In this document: one piece after another, positions 16,587 through 25,405 of the stretch
Layout: each line of letters begins with the position of its first letter
How positions within the stretch are numbered: the stretch's first letter is position 1
Assembly (NCBI GenBank): GCA_910585615.1
Contig: CAJUFO010000008.1
Span: 1-64,000 of the forward strand
DNA length: 64,000 nt
Source: an uncultured Acetatifactor sp.
GTDB taxonomy: Bacteria > Bacillota > Clostridia > Lachnospirales > Lachnospiraceae
Direction: 5' to 3'
Position numbers and translations under genes: made by a program
The notes under the pieces: generated by a model
The model's database searches: none
Seen by the model: the letters and a program-made list of their open reading frames with translations, nothing else
What the model was told of the DNA's origin: nothing

Positions 16587-17372
16587 TCAATGCAGCTTCC
16601 GCTCCGTGCGCTTTATGGTGAAGACGATGGCTATCCCCGCGATGGCCGCCATCAGCAGATAGGACTGGAGCATGGGTACGAAGTTGTAGCTCTCTCCCTT
16701 CCACACGATGTAGAAATCCCGGTTGATATAGGTCACCGGCAGGAGCTTTGCCACCGTCTGCACGGCCGGAGGCATATTGTCATAGCTGATGCCCATCATG
16801 CCGCTGAGAACCATCATCCCGAAATACAGCAGCATGGTCACGCAGTAGGTCAGCGAGAATTTCCGCAGCAGGGATGAAATGGCATGGGACAGGCAGAACA
16901 GGATCACGCTGAAGCTGAAGATGCACACCAGGTACAGCAGGCCTCCCGAAAGCGTGGGCGCCTTCAAATCCACTGCCGCATATCCCACCCCGAAATAGAC
17001 CAGGAAGGCCAGAATCATGAATATAATCTCCGACAGGATGCGGTTGCAGATGGACACTCCAGCCCTGATGCCGAACAGCTCCATCCGCTGGGGGATGCCC
17101 TTCTCCATCTCCTGGGCATTGGACACTCCATAGCCCATGAAAATGGTGGCCATGGGAATCAGGGCCCCGATTCCCAGGAAGACGGAGGTATTGGCCTCCT
17201 CCAGCATGGCGCGGCCGGCCACCTGGCTCATCACGGCCCGGGTGATGATAATCATCATCAGCACCGGCATGCCCACGCCGAAGATATGCACATAGGGATT
17301 CCCGATGACCTTGCGGAATTCAAATCCCAGCATCTGGAACGATACGGTCTTCCGTTTATGATTATTCTGCAT
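16587..17372 (-). CDS. ABC-2 type transporter permease
   Basis: A 261-residue membrane protein with six predicted helices, typical of ABC-2 exporter permeases (lipid, peptide or drug export). It starts inside the end of the ATPase gene (11-base overlap), with GGAGGG before ATG 17372, so translation of the two is coupled. The ATPase partner and the upstream two-component system suggest a regulated export or self-protection system. The substrate cannot be told from sequence. Confidence 0.85.
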   Translation of the reverse strand: MQNNHKRKTVSFQMLGFEFRKVIGNPYVHIFGVGMPVLMMIIITRAVMSQVAGRAMLEEANTSVFLGIGALIPMATIFMGYGVSNAQEMEKGIPQRMELFGIRAGVSICNRILSEIIFMILAFLVYFGVGYAAVDLKAPTLSGGLLYLVCIFSFSVILFCLSHAISSLLRKFSLTYCVTMLLYFGMMVLSGMMGISYDNMPPAVQTVAKLLPVTYINRDFYIVWKGESYNFVPMLQSYLLMAAIAGIAIVFTIKRTERKLH

Positions 17373-18240
17373 CAGAGTTCCCTCCTTTCGCGGCCTTGGC
17401 GTTCGTATAGAGGATTTCGATGTCATTGTTGCTCCGCTTGTAATTGACATCGTTCTCCTGAAGAAGATCCGTAATCTTCCGCTCCGTCTCCGCGCTCTCG
17501 CAGGACAAGGCTATAAGATGGGCCGGAGCCGCCAGCCTGCGGAAGCCGGACAGCAGCTTTTCGTTCTCCTCGCAGTGGTTCACTACAATCACCGCCCTGC
17601 CGCAGTACTTCCGGAACAGTTCCTCCTTCGGGCCGTAGTCCAGCACGAGCCCCCTGTCCAGTATCAGCAGCTTTTGGGCCAGTTGGTCCAGCTCCTCATA
17701 ATAATGGGATACCATCAGAAAGCTCTCCCGCTTCCCCCGGTACCACTCCACCAGCTTCTCCACCAGCCTCTGCCTGGTCTCGAAGTCCAGCCCGGATGTG
17801 ACCTCATCGTAAAAGGTCAGGGCCGCCTCCTGCATCATGACCATGATGATGGTGAACCGCTGCTTCTGTCCGCCGGAAAGCTTGGAATACTTCTTCCGCA
17901 GACAGTCCCCGAACTCAAAAAAGGCAATCAGCTCCTGAAGCTTCCTGTCCCGGGCGATTCTCGTCCCCAGAACCGCCTCCATGATATGCCTCACCGGCAT
18001 GGCATCCGTGTACTCGTTGAACTGCATGTGCACCGCCATCTCCTCCGGCCTCAGCCCTGTCCGAATCACCCCCTGATAGGGCACCAGCCCCAAAATGGAC
18101 TTCAGCAGCGTCGTCTTCCCTGCGCCGTTGGAACCGATCACGCCCACCCGGTCGCCCTCCTCGATCTGTATGGGGGAGTCGATGGACAGGGCCGTGTCCG
18201 CCCCGTAGCGCACTGTCAGATTTTCAATGGATAACAGCAT
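17362..18240 (-). CDS. ABC transporter ATP-binding protein
   Basis: A 292-residue ATPase. Walker A is GSNGAGKTTLL (about residue 36), the signature motif is LSGGQKQRF (about 127), and the Walker B region reads ALTFYDEVTSGLD, with Val in place of the common Pro. A C-terminal extension of about 80 residues past the H-loop is typical of exporter ATPases of the YtrB/EcsA kind. The start at 18240 (MLLSIENL) is preferred over 18249 because GGGAG is spaced 9 bases from it and touches the earlier ATG. It heads the ABC operon and lies behind the direct-repeat operator at 18317-18333. Confidence 0.88.
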   Translation of the reverse strand: MLLSIENLTVRYGADTALSIDSPIQIEEGDRVGVIGSNGAGKTTLLKSILGLVPYQGVIRTGLRPEEMAVHMQFNEYTDAMPVRHIMEAVLGTRIARDRKLQELIAFFEFGDCLRKKYSKLSGGQKQRFTIIMVMMQEAALTFYDEVTSGLDFETRQRLVEKLVEWYRGKRESFLMVSHYYEELDQLAQKLLILDRGLVLDYGPKEELFRKYCGRAVIVVNHCEENEKLLSGFRRLAAPAHLIALSCESAETERKITDLLQENDVNYKRSNNDIEILYTNAKAAKGGNSDAE

Positions 18241-18316
18241 ACGATACATCTCCCTTCTTCTGCAGGATTCAAGCCGTCCTGCATAAAGCCATCATAGCAG
18301 ATCCGGATGAATTTGG

Positions 18317-18333
18317 AATGAAGAGCGTATGAA
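18317..18333 (-). promoter_or_regulatory. direct-repeat operator upstream of the ABC exporter operon
   Basis: On the minus strand the sequence reads TTCATA-CGCTC-TTCATT, two hexamers with an 11-base period. The same arrangement, TTCATA-TGAAA-TTCATA, lies at 20758-20774 before the response regulator. A TATGAT -10 box follows downstream. An 11-base direct-repeat spacing is what OmpR-type regulators use. Confidence 0.55.
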
Positions 18334-18344
18334 ACTTCCTGATT

Positions 18345-19979
18345 TCACTGCAATTCCCTCCCGGCAGGAAAAATCAGCAGGGTCACCACGCTGTCCTCCC
18401 CGTTCCGCACCTCAAGGCGGGCCTCCAGCTTCTTCGCGTAATAGGACGCGATATACAGCCCCAGCCCATGGCTGTGCAGCCCTGCGCTGTCCGCCTGGTG
18501 GCTGCCGGTGACAAAGGGTTCGAAGACGTGGGGCATGAGCCCGTCGGGAATGGTCACACCGAAATTCTCGATCAGGATTCCCCTCTCCTGCCCCTCCTCC
18601 CGCAGTTCAATCCGGATGAGTCCCCCCTCAGGCGTATACCGCACCGCGTTGGACAGCAGATTGTCCAGTATCCGGGCCGCCATGGCCTCGTCCGTATCCG
18701 CCAGAAGCTCCAAGTCCGCCGGAGCCTCCACATGAATCCCCCTGTCCGCCACCGCCACCTGATAGGACTGCAGCCGCTCCGCCAGCACCTGCCCCACATC
18801 CGTCCTCCGGATGCTCATGTCCCGGGCGCAGTGGTTCAGGTACAGGATGTCCTCCACCATCTTGCGCATGGACAGGAGCTGCTCCTTCACCCTGGGCAGA
18901 TAGGCTTTCGTGTCCTTATATCTGCCCACCTCGTTCAGCATACCGTCCACCAGAAGCAGCGCTGCGGCGATGGGGGTCTTGAGCTGATGGGAGGAGGAGC
19001 GCAGGAAGATTTCCTGACGCTCGTTCTCCTCCGCCAGCTCCCTGTTCTTCTCCTCCAGCTCCATATAGCTCTCCCTGATCTGCTGGTAGAAATCGTCCAG
19101 GGTCTCCCCCAGCTCCCGCACCTCGTCCCCCGTCTCCGTCCCCTTCCACGCCAGCCGCTCCACGGAGAAATCCTTCCTGTGCTTCATCTCCTCCGCGTGC
19201 CGCACCAACTCCAGGATAGGGCGCACGATGCCCCTGGAATACATGCCGGAGAACAGCACCGTCAGCAGGACGATTACGGCCCCCAGCATGGGAAGGCTCT
19301 GCAGCACCACAGGGCGGATTTCGTCCGCCCCGGGCGTCACCGCCGGTAAAATAGAAAAAACAATCCGTTTTTCCGTCTTTTCCATGGCCACATAGTTGGT
19401 ATACCGGTCCCCCAGGACCTGCACCCCGGCCTCTATGACCACATAGCCATCGGAATAGGTATGGACCCTTACGGATTCATTGGAAAATTCATCCTCGATG
19501 TCCCTCTGATAGCGCAGCCGGACACCCACAGGCAGGTTTCCCCCCTGCCCGGTCTCCGCCAGGATCTCCCCCAGCTCCTCCAGGTTCTTCCCCAGCTCCT
19601 CCCACAGCTCCTCCGAGTCCTCCGCCCCGGCATCCCAGGCCTTGAAAAGTCCCTCCCGGCATCTGTCCAGGACTTCCCGCAGCCTTTGATCCCGGAGCCT
19701 GACCTCCGCCGAAAAGGCCTTGCCCGTCAGCAGCACATAGTCCCCGCTAACGGGAATCTCCACGGAAAAGCAGGCCGTCGGGTTCCGCACCCGCACCGCC
19801 TCGTAGGTGCCGCACTCCATGTAAGCCCTGTGCTGCGCCAGGACGGAGCGGAGGTTCTGCTCGCACACATAGTCCACATACAGGGATGGCAGCATGCATA
19901 TGAAATATCCCACCAGAAACACCAGCAGCCCCACCGCCAGCGCCATGCTGTACAGCAGGTTCTTCCGTCCCAGACCCAT
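18345..19979 (-). CDS. membrane sensor histidine kinase
   Basis: A 544-residue kinase. It has an N-terminal helix (about residues 9-30), an extracellular sensing region of roughly 210 residues, a second helix (about 242-262), a HAMP-like linker, a HisKA domain with the phospho-accepting His in SSHQLKTPIA (about residue 333), and a HATPase_c domain with NAVRYTPEGG. It follows the response regulator by 15 bases and is followed by an ABC exporter whose promoter shares an operator with the regulator gene. The sensed signal is unknown; by context it may be the exporter's substrate or envelope stress. Confidence 0.88.
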   Translation of the reverse strand: MGLGRKNLLYSMALAVGLLVFLVGYFICMLPSLYVDYVCEQNLRSVLAQHRAYMECGTYEAVRVRNPTACFSVEIPVSGDYVLLTGKAFSAEVRLRDQRLREVLDRCREGLFKAWDAGAEDSEELWEELGKNLEELGEILAETGQGGNLPVGVRLRYQRDIEDEFSNESVRVHTYSDGYVVIEAGVQVLGDRYTNYVAMEKTEKRIVFSILPAVTPGADEIRPVVLQSLPMLGAVIVLLTVLFSGMYSRGIVRPILELVRHAEEMKHRKDFSVERLAWKGTETGDEVRELGETLDDFYQQIRESYMELEEKNRELAEENERQEIFLRSSSHQLKTPIAAALLLVDGMLNEVGRYKDTKAYLPRVKEQLLSMRKMVEDILYLNHCARDMSIRRTDVGQVLAERLQSYQVAVADRGIHVEAPADLELLADTDEAMAARILDNLLSNAVRYTPEGGLIRIELREEGQERGILIENFGVTIPDGLMPHVFEPFVTGSHQADSAGLHSHGLGLYIASYYAKKLEARLEVRNGEDSVVTLLIFPAGRELQ

Positions 19980-19994
19980 GACAACGCCTCCCCT

Positions 19995-20690
19995 TCAATG
20001 GCCCTCCGCGGCATTCTGCTCCGCGGCCCTGTCGAATTGATAGCCCACGCCGATCACGGTCCTGATGCAGGGGACGGGAAGCTTTTTGCGCAGATTCTTC
20101 ACATGGGCATCGATGATTCTGTCGTTTCCGATGTAATCCTCATTGAAGATGCTGAGGATCAGCTGCTCCCTGGTAAAGACCCTGTTCGGCTGGCTCATCA
20201 GCGTATGCAGCAGCAGATATTCGCTGAGCGTCAGGGGCAGCTTCTCTCCCCGGTAATAGGCGCAGTACGCCTCCTCCCGCAGCACCAGGCCCCGGCCCCT
20301 CTCTGCCCCGCCCCCCGCGGTGCGCCGCAGGATGGTCTCCATCCTCTTAAGCAGGATGATGGGGGACACCGGCTTGATGACGTAATCGTCCGCATACAGG
20401 TTGAAAGCCTTCACCTGGGTCTGCTCGTCCTCCAGCGCGGTCAGCATGATGGCCGCCGTCTTCTTCCGGTTCTCCTGGATATACCGCAGCACCTCGAAGC
20501 CGTCCGCCCCGGGCACGCAGATGTCCAGCACCGCTATGTCGAACTCCTGCTCCCGCAGAAGGTCTATGGCCGCGTCTCCCCGCTCCACCCCGGTCACCTG
20601 GTATCCGGACATGGACATATATTCCGTCAGGACCTCCCGGATCGTGGGCTCGTCCTCCAGAAACAAGACTCTGTACGCCGTCTCCTTCAT
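19995..20690 (-). CDS. OmpR-family response regulator
   Basis: A 231-residue regulator with a receiver domain (phospho-acceptor Asp in DIAVLDICVPG, about residue 55) and a C-terminal winged helix (NDRIIDAHVKNLRKKL). The paired kinase follows at once. The start at 20690 has GGGGGAG spaced about 9 bases upstream. The TTCATA direct repeats at 20758-20774 suggest that it regulates itself, and the matching repeat at 18317-18333 suggests that it also regulates the exporter operon downstream. Confidence 0.9.
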   Translation of the reverse strand: MKETAYRVLFLEDEPTIREVLTEYMSMSGYQVTGVERGDAAIDLLREQEFDIAVLDICVPGADGFEVLRYIQENRKKTAAIMLTALEDEQTQVKAFNLYADDYVIKPVSPIILLKRMETILRRTAGGGAERGRGLVLREEAYCAYYRGEKLPLTLSEYLLLHTLMSQPNRVFTREQLILSIFNEDYIGNDRIIDAHVKNLRKKLPVPCIRTVIGVGYQFDRAAEQNAAEGH

Positions 20691-20757
20691 CTGCGTCTAC
20701 CTCCCCCCGGATTCCGCCCGGGAACCGTCTATTCTATTTACTATTTTACCGCTGTGA

Positions 20758-20774
20758 TATGAATTTCATATGAA
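20758..20774 (-). promoter_or_regulatory. direct-repeat operator upstream of the response regulator
   Basis: On the minus strand TTCATA-TGAAA-TTCATA. It has the same 6-5-6 layout as the element at 18317-18333. It lies 68-84 bases before the response regulator start. Confidence 0.55.
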
Positions 20775-20812
20775 GATTGTGTGAGAAAAACCGTCTTACG
20801 TGAAAATGAGAA

Positions 20813-21727
20813 TCAATTCTCCGGAGTCGTGACGATATCCAGGTTCCGCTCGTAGGCAGAGGAAGAGAAAGAGGCGGGCACCTCCCCGTTGATCAGAATC
20901 TGCACCTTGTTGATATTGCTCAGCTCCACCAGGGAATTGACGATAGAATAGATAGATACATCCGTTGATACGTTATTCACCACATTCAGGAAGTTCTCGT
21001 CCAGATTCACATAGCAGACTCCGTCCTTGGTCATGACATTGACAATCTTGGTGCCGGGGTTGATGGAAGGGTACAGCCCCTCTATCTGGCCGCTGGGCCC
21101 CGCGATCAGCTCCTCCACCACGAAGCGCTCCATGGGCGTATTGGTGGAATAATGCTTCTCCCGGTAAGCGGCGATCAGCTCCGTGCCGCTCTCCCCGGCG
21201 AAATAGAGTTTCACCTTCGCCAGCTCGTAGGTATTGATCTCATTGCCGTCATTGTCGATGAACTGATCCGCGTTCATCCAGCCGATCACATTCCCCTTCC
21301 TGTCGGAGAGCTGGTTCCCCTCCACGGTTATCATCACCAGGTTCACGTCCGGAAGCTGGGTCAGGGTGCGCACCACCGCCGCCCGCACCAGCACCTCCGT
21401 CATCGCGGGCAGGTCGTTGTAGGCGGCGTCCACATCGATGGACAGATTTCCCTCCTCCAGCTTCGTCCCCAGCACCTTGAAGCCCATGTTCAGGGGCGCT
21501 TTGTATTCCAGCATCTCCGGGCTGGTGGACAGACAGTCCATGAGTTCCTGCAGCCGCGCGGATTCCTCCTCAGCCTGCATCTCCACCTCATGCATCTCCA
21601 CCTTTGTCTCCGAATTGCTCACATAATAGACCTTCATCCGGTCTGTCTCTTCCGCATCCTCCCGCCCGCAGGCAGCGAGCAGCAATAGGCACATCCACGC
21701 CAGCAGGCACCCTGTTATTTTCTTCAT
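20813..21727 (-). CDS. GerM-domain lipoprotein
   Basis: A 304-residue secreted lipoprotein. The signal peptide ends in a lipobox (LLLLAACG, Cys about residue 20). Two GerMN-type domains follow, the first including YNDLPAMTEVLVRAAVVRTL (about residues 123-142), the second VEELIAGPSG and VNLDENFLNVV. GerM proteins act in germination and sporulation in Bacillus. In Actinobacteria the GerMN lipoprotein LpqB works with the MtrAB two-component system. Here it directly follows a response regulator and kinase, which makes an LpqB-like accessory role as likely as a sporulation role. It begins 28 bases after the kinase stop. Confidence 0.83.
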   Translation of the reverse strand: MKKITGCLLAWMCLLLLAACGREDAEETDRMKVYYVSNSETKVEMHEVEMQAEEESARLQELMDCLSTSPEMLEYKAPLNMGFKVLGTKLEEGNLSIDVDAAYNDLPAMTEVLVRAAVVRTLTQLPDVNLVMITVEGNQLSDRKGNVIGWMNADQFIDNDGNEINTYELAKVKLYFAGESGTELIAAYREKHYSTNTPMERFVVEELIAGPSGQIEGLYPSINPGTKIVNVMTKDGVCYVNLDENFLNVVNNVSTDVSIYSIVNSLVELSNINKVQILINGEVPASFSSSAYERNLDIVTTPEN

Positions 21728-21755
21728 TCCGCCACTTCCTATCCTCCCAGAAAAC

Positions 21756-23252
21756 TTACCCTTTTTCCAAAGCCGCGCTGCCGGCCGTATACGTCAGGGG
21801 GATCTTCACCGTGAAGCTGGTCCCCTCTCCCTCGATGCTGGACACGGTGATGCTGCCCCTGTGCATCAGGACGGAGCTCTTCGTGATGGCCAGCCCCAGC
21901 CCTGTGCCTCCGATTTCCCTGGAATGGGATTTGTCCACTCTGTAGAACCGTTCAAAAATATGCGCCAAAGCGTCCTCCGGAATTCCCAGCCCGGAATCAC
22001 TGACCCGGAAGATGAAGTACTGGTGATCCGCATCCAGCTCCACCCTCACCCGGCCGTGCTCCTTATTGTACTTGATGGCATTCTCCACCAGATTGGTCAT
22101 GATCAGGGTCATCTTCACCTCGTCCACCTCAGCCACCACAGAACGCATGCTCTCGAAGACCACCTCCACATCCTTTTTCCTGGCGATGGGGCGCAGCCGC
22201 TTCAAGATCAGCTCCACCAGGTCGTTCATGTCCAGCGAGGCGATGTTCAGCTCCTGGGCCTTCTTGTCCATCTTCACCAGGGCCAGGAGATCCGTGATGA
22301 TCTGGTTCTCCCGGTCTATCTCCGAGGCGATGTCCTCCAGGAATTCCCGGTACAGCTCCGCCGGAGCGTCCCTCTGGGCCAGCAGGGAGTCCGCCAGCAC
22401 CTTGATGGCAGCCATGGGAGTCTTGAGCTCATGGGACACGTTCTCCACGAACTCCTGCCTGGAATTGTCCAGGGCCCGCATGCGCTTCAGCAGCTGGTTG
22501 AAGGCCTCCACGATATGGTCCGTCTCCGCGTAGCCCGGCACGGAAATGCTCTCCTCCCTGTACCCGGCCTTCACCTCGCTGATGGCCTGGGACACCCGGC
22601 TGAAGGGCCTGGTCATCACCACGGACAGCACGATCGCCATGGCCGTGATGATCACGATCATCAGGCTCTCCAGAATCAGCGCCTTGCGCCCCAGCACCTC
22701 CATGTTCGTCATAATGGACTCGTTGGAGATGCTGGTCAGCATCACCGCGATGATCTCCCCGGTATCGCTGCTGGCATCCGTGATGAGCGTCGTCATCTCG
22801 ATATAGCCGTGCTCCCTGTCATAATTGCTCGTGACCTGCCCCTGGAAGCACTTGATCACCTCCTCGGAGATGATGGTCTTCCCTTCGCTGAGCCCGTAGG
22901 TGTCCTTCAGCACCTTCAGGCCGGAGTCTATGATCATGACCCGGCCCTCGTACAGGTTCGATATCATTTCCAGCTCCGCGTCGATCACGTCCCTGGACAC
23001 GCTGCTGGTATAGCCTTCCGGCTTTGTATTGAAATAATTATTGCTGATCAGATGATTCCCCACAATCATCAATTGGTTCTGGACTGTAGAAATGCGCTGC
23101 TGTACAGAGCGCTCCTCATAGTTGCCCAGGATTCCGTATCGCATGATGACGCTGGGCACGAATCCCGCCACCAGCACCACCAGGAAGATACGCGTCTGCA
23201 GGCTGCGCAAAGAAAGAAATGCTCTCAGCTCTCCGAATATTTTTGCCACCAT
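21756..23252 (-). CDS. membrane sensor histidine kinase with HAMP domain
   Basis: A 498-residue kinase from ATG 23252, which has GGAG 8 bases upstream; an in-frame TTG at 23276 has no good site. It has a helix at about residues 20-40, an extracellular domain of about 140 residues, a second helix (about 185-205), HAMP, HisKA with the His in ENVSHELKTPMAA, and a HATPase_c domain with NAIKYNKEHG and GTGLGLAITKS. The architecture is that of PhoR/WalK-like kinases, but without an obvious PAS domain. It forms an operon with the preceding regulator and the following GerM lipoprotein. Confidence 0.9.
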   Translation of the reverse strand: MVAKIFGELRAFLSLRSLQTRIFLVVLVAGFVPSVIMRYGILGNYEERSVQQRISTVQNQLMIVGNHLISNNYFNTKPEGYTSSVSRDVIDAELEMISNLYEGRVMIIDSGLKVLKDTYGLSEGKTIISEEVIKCFQGQVTSNYDREHGYIEMTTLITDASSDTGEIIAVMLTSISNESIMTNMEVLGRKALILESLMIVIITAMAIVLSVVMTRPFSRVSQAISEVKAGYREESISVPGYAETDHIVEAFNQLLKRMRALDNSRQEFVENVSHELKTPMAAIKVLADSLLAQRDAPAELYREFLEDIASEIDRENQIITDLLALVKMDKKAQELNIASLDMNDLVELILKRLRPIARKKDVEVVFESMRSVVAEVDEVKMTLIMTNLVENAIKYNKEHGRVRVELDADHQYFIFRVSDSGLGIPEDALAHIFERFYRVDKSHSREIGGTGLGLAITKSSVLMHRGSITVSSIEGEGTSFTVKIPLTYTAGSAALEKG

Positions 23253-23291
23253 TTTCCCTACTCCGGTTCCGGTCAAGTTACATGCCCACGC

Positions 23292-23990
23292 TCAAATCTG
23301 GAAGTAGTAGCCCACGCCCCACTTCGTATGCACATACCTGGGCTCGCTGGGGTTGGGCTCTATCTTCTCCCGAAGCCTCCTGACATGCACGTCCACCGTG
23401 CGCACGTCCCCGGGGTAATCCGCGCCCCAGACCAGGTGCAGCAGGTTCTCCCGGCTGTACACCTTGTCCGGATTGGCCATCAGGAGCTCCAACAGCTCGA
23501 ATTCCTTGGCCGTAAGCCCGATCTCCCGACCGGCGATGAAGGCCCGCCTGCCCTCGCAGTCCAGCCGCATGTCCCCATGCTCCACGGTCTTCGAGGCAGC
23601 CGCCTCCCCCATGATGCGCTTGGGCTCCATGCGGCGCATAATCGCCTTGATGCGGGCCTTTACCTCCAGGATGTTGAAGGGCTTGGTGATATAATCGTCG
23701 GCGCCGTACTCCAGCCCCAGGATCTTGTCCATGTCCTCGCCCTTGGCCGTGAGCATGACGATGGGGACGCTGGAGAACTCGCGAATCTGCTGGCAGACCT
23801 CGAAGCCGGTGAGCTTTGGCAGCATCACGTCCAGCAGGATGATGTCGTACTGATTGGCCCGGGCGTATTCCAGGGCTTCCTCCCCGTCATAGGCGCAGTC
23901 CACCTGCATGTCGTCCTGCTCTAAGCTGAATCGGATTCCTTTCACGATCAGCTTCTCGTCGTCTACCACCAATGCCCTCTTTTTCGCCAT
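23292..23990 (-). CDS. OmpR-family response regulator
   Basis: A 232-residue regulator. The receiver has acidic residues VVDDEK near the start and the phospho-acceptor Asp in IILLDVMLPKLTG (about residue 54). The DNA-binding domain ends with the winged-helix motif VRTVDVHVRRLREKIEPNPSEP, quoted here as two parts, VRTVDVHVRRL and REKIEPNPSEP, and YVHTKWGVGYYF. It resembles WalR/PhoP-type regulators. It follows comEA by 25 bases and is followed by its kinase. Confidence 0.91.
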   Translation of the reverse strand: MAKKRALVVDDEKLIVKGIRFSLEQDDMQVDCAYDGEEALEYARANQYDIILLDVMLPKLTGFEVCQQIREFSSVPIVMLTAKGEDMDKILGLEYGADDYITKPFNILEVKARIKAIMRRMEPKRIMGEAAASKTVEHGDMRLDCEGRRAFIAGREIGLTAKEFELLELLMANPDKVYSRENLLHLVWGADYPGDVRTVDVHVRRLREKIEPNPSEPRYVHTKWGVGYYFQI

Positions 23991-24015
23991 GTCGCTCCCC
24001 TGCCGTTTCTGATTT

Positions 24016-24660
24016 CTATTTTACCGTTATCTTGTCTTTTATCTTTTCGTATGCCGCCGTCTTGATGCCGGATACCTTCATGATGTCCTCGCAAGCCTGG
24101 AACCCGCCGTTGGCCTCTCTGTAGGAGATGATATCCCGGGCCCTGCTCTCCCCGATTCCCGGCAGCGTGCAAAGCGCCGCCGCGTCGGCGGTGTTGATGT
24201 TCACCAGGCCCGATGCGCTGTCGGACTGGGCCTGGGGCTCCTCCACGGCCTCGCCCTCCTTTGGGAAATACAGCTTCTGGCCGTCCGACACCCAGTCCGC
24301 CAGGTTCACGGCCTCCCGCCCGGCCTCGGCCCCAAAGCCGCCGGCCGCCTCCAGCGCATCCTCCACACGGCTTCCCTGGGGGATCTCCACCACGCCGGGA
24401 TTCGCCACAGCGCCGCACACATAGACACGAATCGTCGTATCCCGAGCTTCAGAAGCGGTTTCGCCCGAAGCTGCGGACTGCGCCGCGGTTCCCGCCTGTC
24501 CCGATGCCTGGGACGCCTCCTGCTCCTCTTCCGCCGGGACGTCCGCCGCCTCCTTCGTCTCCCCGATGAGAATCGCCGTGCCCTTATCGCCGCAACCGCA
24601 GCACAACAACGCGCATGCCGTTATCAGGCATACGATTCCAAGATACCTTTTTTTCATCAT
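24016..24660 (-). CDS. comEA: ComEA-like helix-hairpin-helix DNA-binding protein
   Basis: A 214-residue secreted protein. The N-terminal signal contains a lipobox-like LLCCGCG, so it may be a lipoprotein rather than the single-helix-anchored form seen in Bacillus. A low-complexity linker leads to an SLBB domain (IRVYVCGAVANPGVVEIPQG, about residues 81-100) and a C-terminal helix-hairpin-helix domain (VNINTADAAALCTLPGIGES) that binds DNA. ComEA receives double-stranded DNA at the cell surface and passes it to ComEC, which is also in this window. It lies first in a likely run with the two-component genes. Confidence 0.9.
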   Translation of the reverse strand: MMKKRYLGIVCLITACALLCCGCGDKGTAILIGETKEAADVPAEEEQEASQASGQAGTAAQSAASGETASEARDTTIRVYVCGAVANPGVVEIPQGSRVEDALEAAGGFGAEAGREAVNLADWVSDGQKLYFPKEGEAVEEPQAQSDSASGLVNINTADAAALCTLPGIGESRARDIISYREANGGFQACEDIMKVSGIKTAAYEKIKDKITVK

Positions 24661-24729
24661 AGTCCCTTTCCTTTCCAGATTCTCGTCTGATTTTCGAAAA
24701 GGGATTGCCTCTCTATGCTGACTCTTTTT

Positions 24730-24758
24730 ATTGTATAGGAAAGCTTTGGTTTTTACAA
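24730..24758 (-). promoter_or_regulatory. promoter for comEA and the following two-component operon
   Basis: On the minus strand, TTGTAA (24753-24758) and TACAAT (24730-24735) are 17 bases apart, about 70 bases before the comEA ATG. Confidence 0.5.
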
Positions 24759-24804
24759 GTGGCTTTCAGAAATCTTCGTGAAAATATTATAGGAAAAACA
24801 TATG

Positions 24805-24904
24805 TACAAGGAAGTACCCGGAAGAATGCCCGCACTTCGGGCATTCTTCCGGGTGAAACATAGATTTTCTTAGCGGACGTATTTAGGCCGCTTAGAAAAT
24901 CTTT
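24805..24904 (-). repeat. dispersed structured intergenic repeat, copy B (shortened)
   Basis: On the minus strand this copy begins at the base after the stop codon of the YdcZ-like gene. It keeps the junction stem (GTGAAA/TTTTCA), the long arm (AGATTTTCTTAGCGG against CCGCTTAGAAAATCT, one T-T mismatch) and the separate hairpin GGAAGAATGCCC/GGGCATTCTTCC. It lacks the middle GCGAA/TTCGC arm of the other copies. The stem changes relative to copy A are paired. Confidence 0.78.
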
Positions 24905-25339
24905 TCATACTTTCCATTTGAAGATGATGATGCCGGCCACCGCCACTGCCATCCCGATGGCCTTGCGCCACTCCCAGGGCTGCCTCTCCACGCCGAACCA
25001 TCCAAACAGCTCGATTACATAAGCCACCGCCAGCTGTGCCACCACAATCAGCATCACCGCCCTGGCAGGCCCCAGCATGTCCATGCTCTTGATGACGGTA
25101 TAGGTGATGAAAGCGCCGATTGCGCCGCCCAGCAGCATGTATTTGGGCTCCACCCGGAACACCTGCAGCAAATTGCTCCTGTCCGTGCAGGCCCAGGCGC
25201 CGAGACAGACCGCCAGCGCCGACAACTGCACAAAGGCGCTGGCCGTCCAGATGCTGGATGCCTTTGTGACCTGTGTGTTGAACACGCCCTGTATGCTCAT
25301 CAGCGCCCCGGAAATCAATGCAATAAAAAATCCAATCAT
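24905..25339 (-). CDS. YdcZ/DUF606-type small DMT transporter
   Basis: A 144-residue membrane protein with five predicted helices, half the size of an EamA transporter, as is usual for the DUF606 (YdcZ) family. These presumably work as dimers; substrates are poorly known. The start at 25339 (MIGFFIALISG) has a good upstream site (AAAGGTGG); an in-frame start at 25384 does not. It ends right at repeat copy B. There is no obvious partner gene nearby. Confidence 0.78.
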   Translation of the reverse strand: MIGFFIALISGALMSIQGVFNTQVTKASSIWTASAFVQLSALAVCLGAWACTDRSNLLQVFRVEPKYMLLGGAIGAFITYTVIKSMDMLGPARAVMLIVVAQLAVAYVIELFGWFGVERQPWEWRKAIGMAVAVAGIIIFKWKV

Positions 25340-25405
25340 GGGTTCCACCTTTCTTTTCCTGCTTTCCCTTACAGTGTCTCCCATGATTGGAAAAATATGC
25401 GCCTT

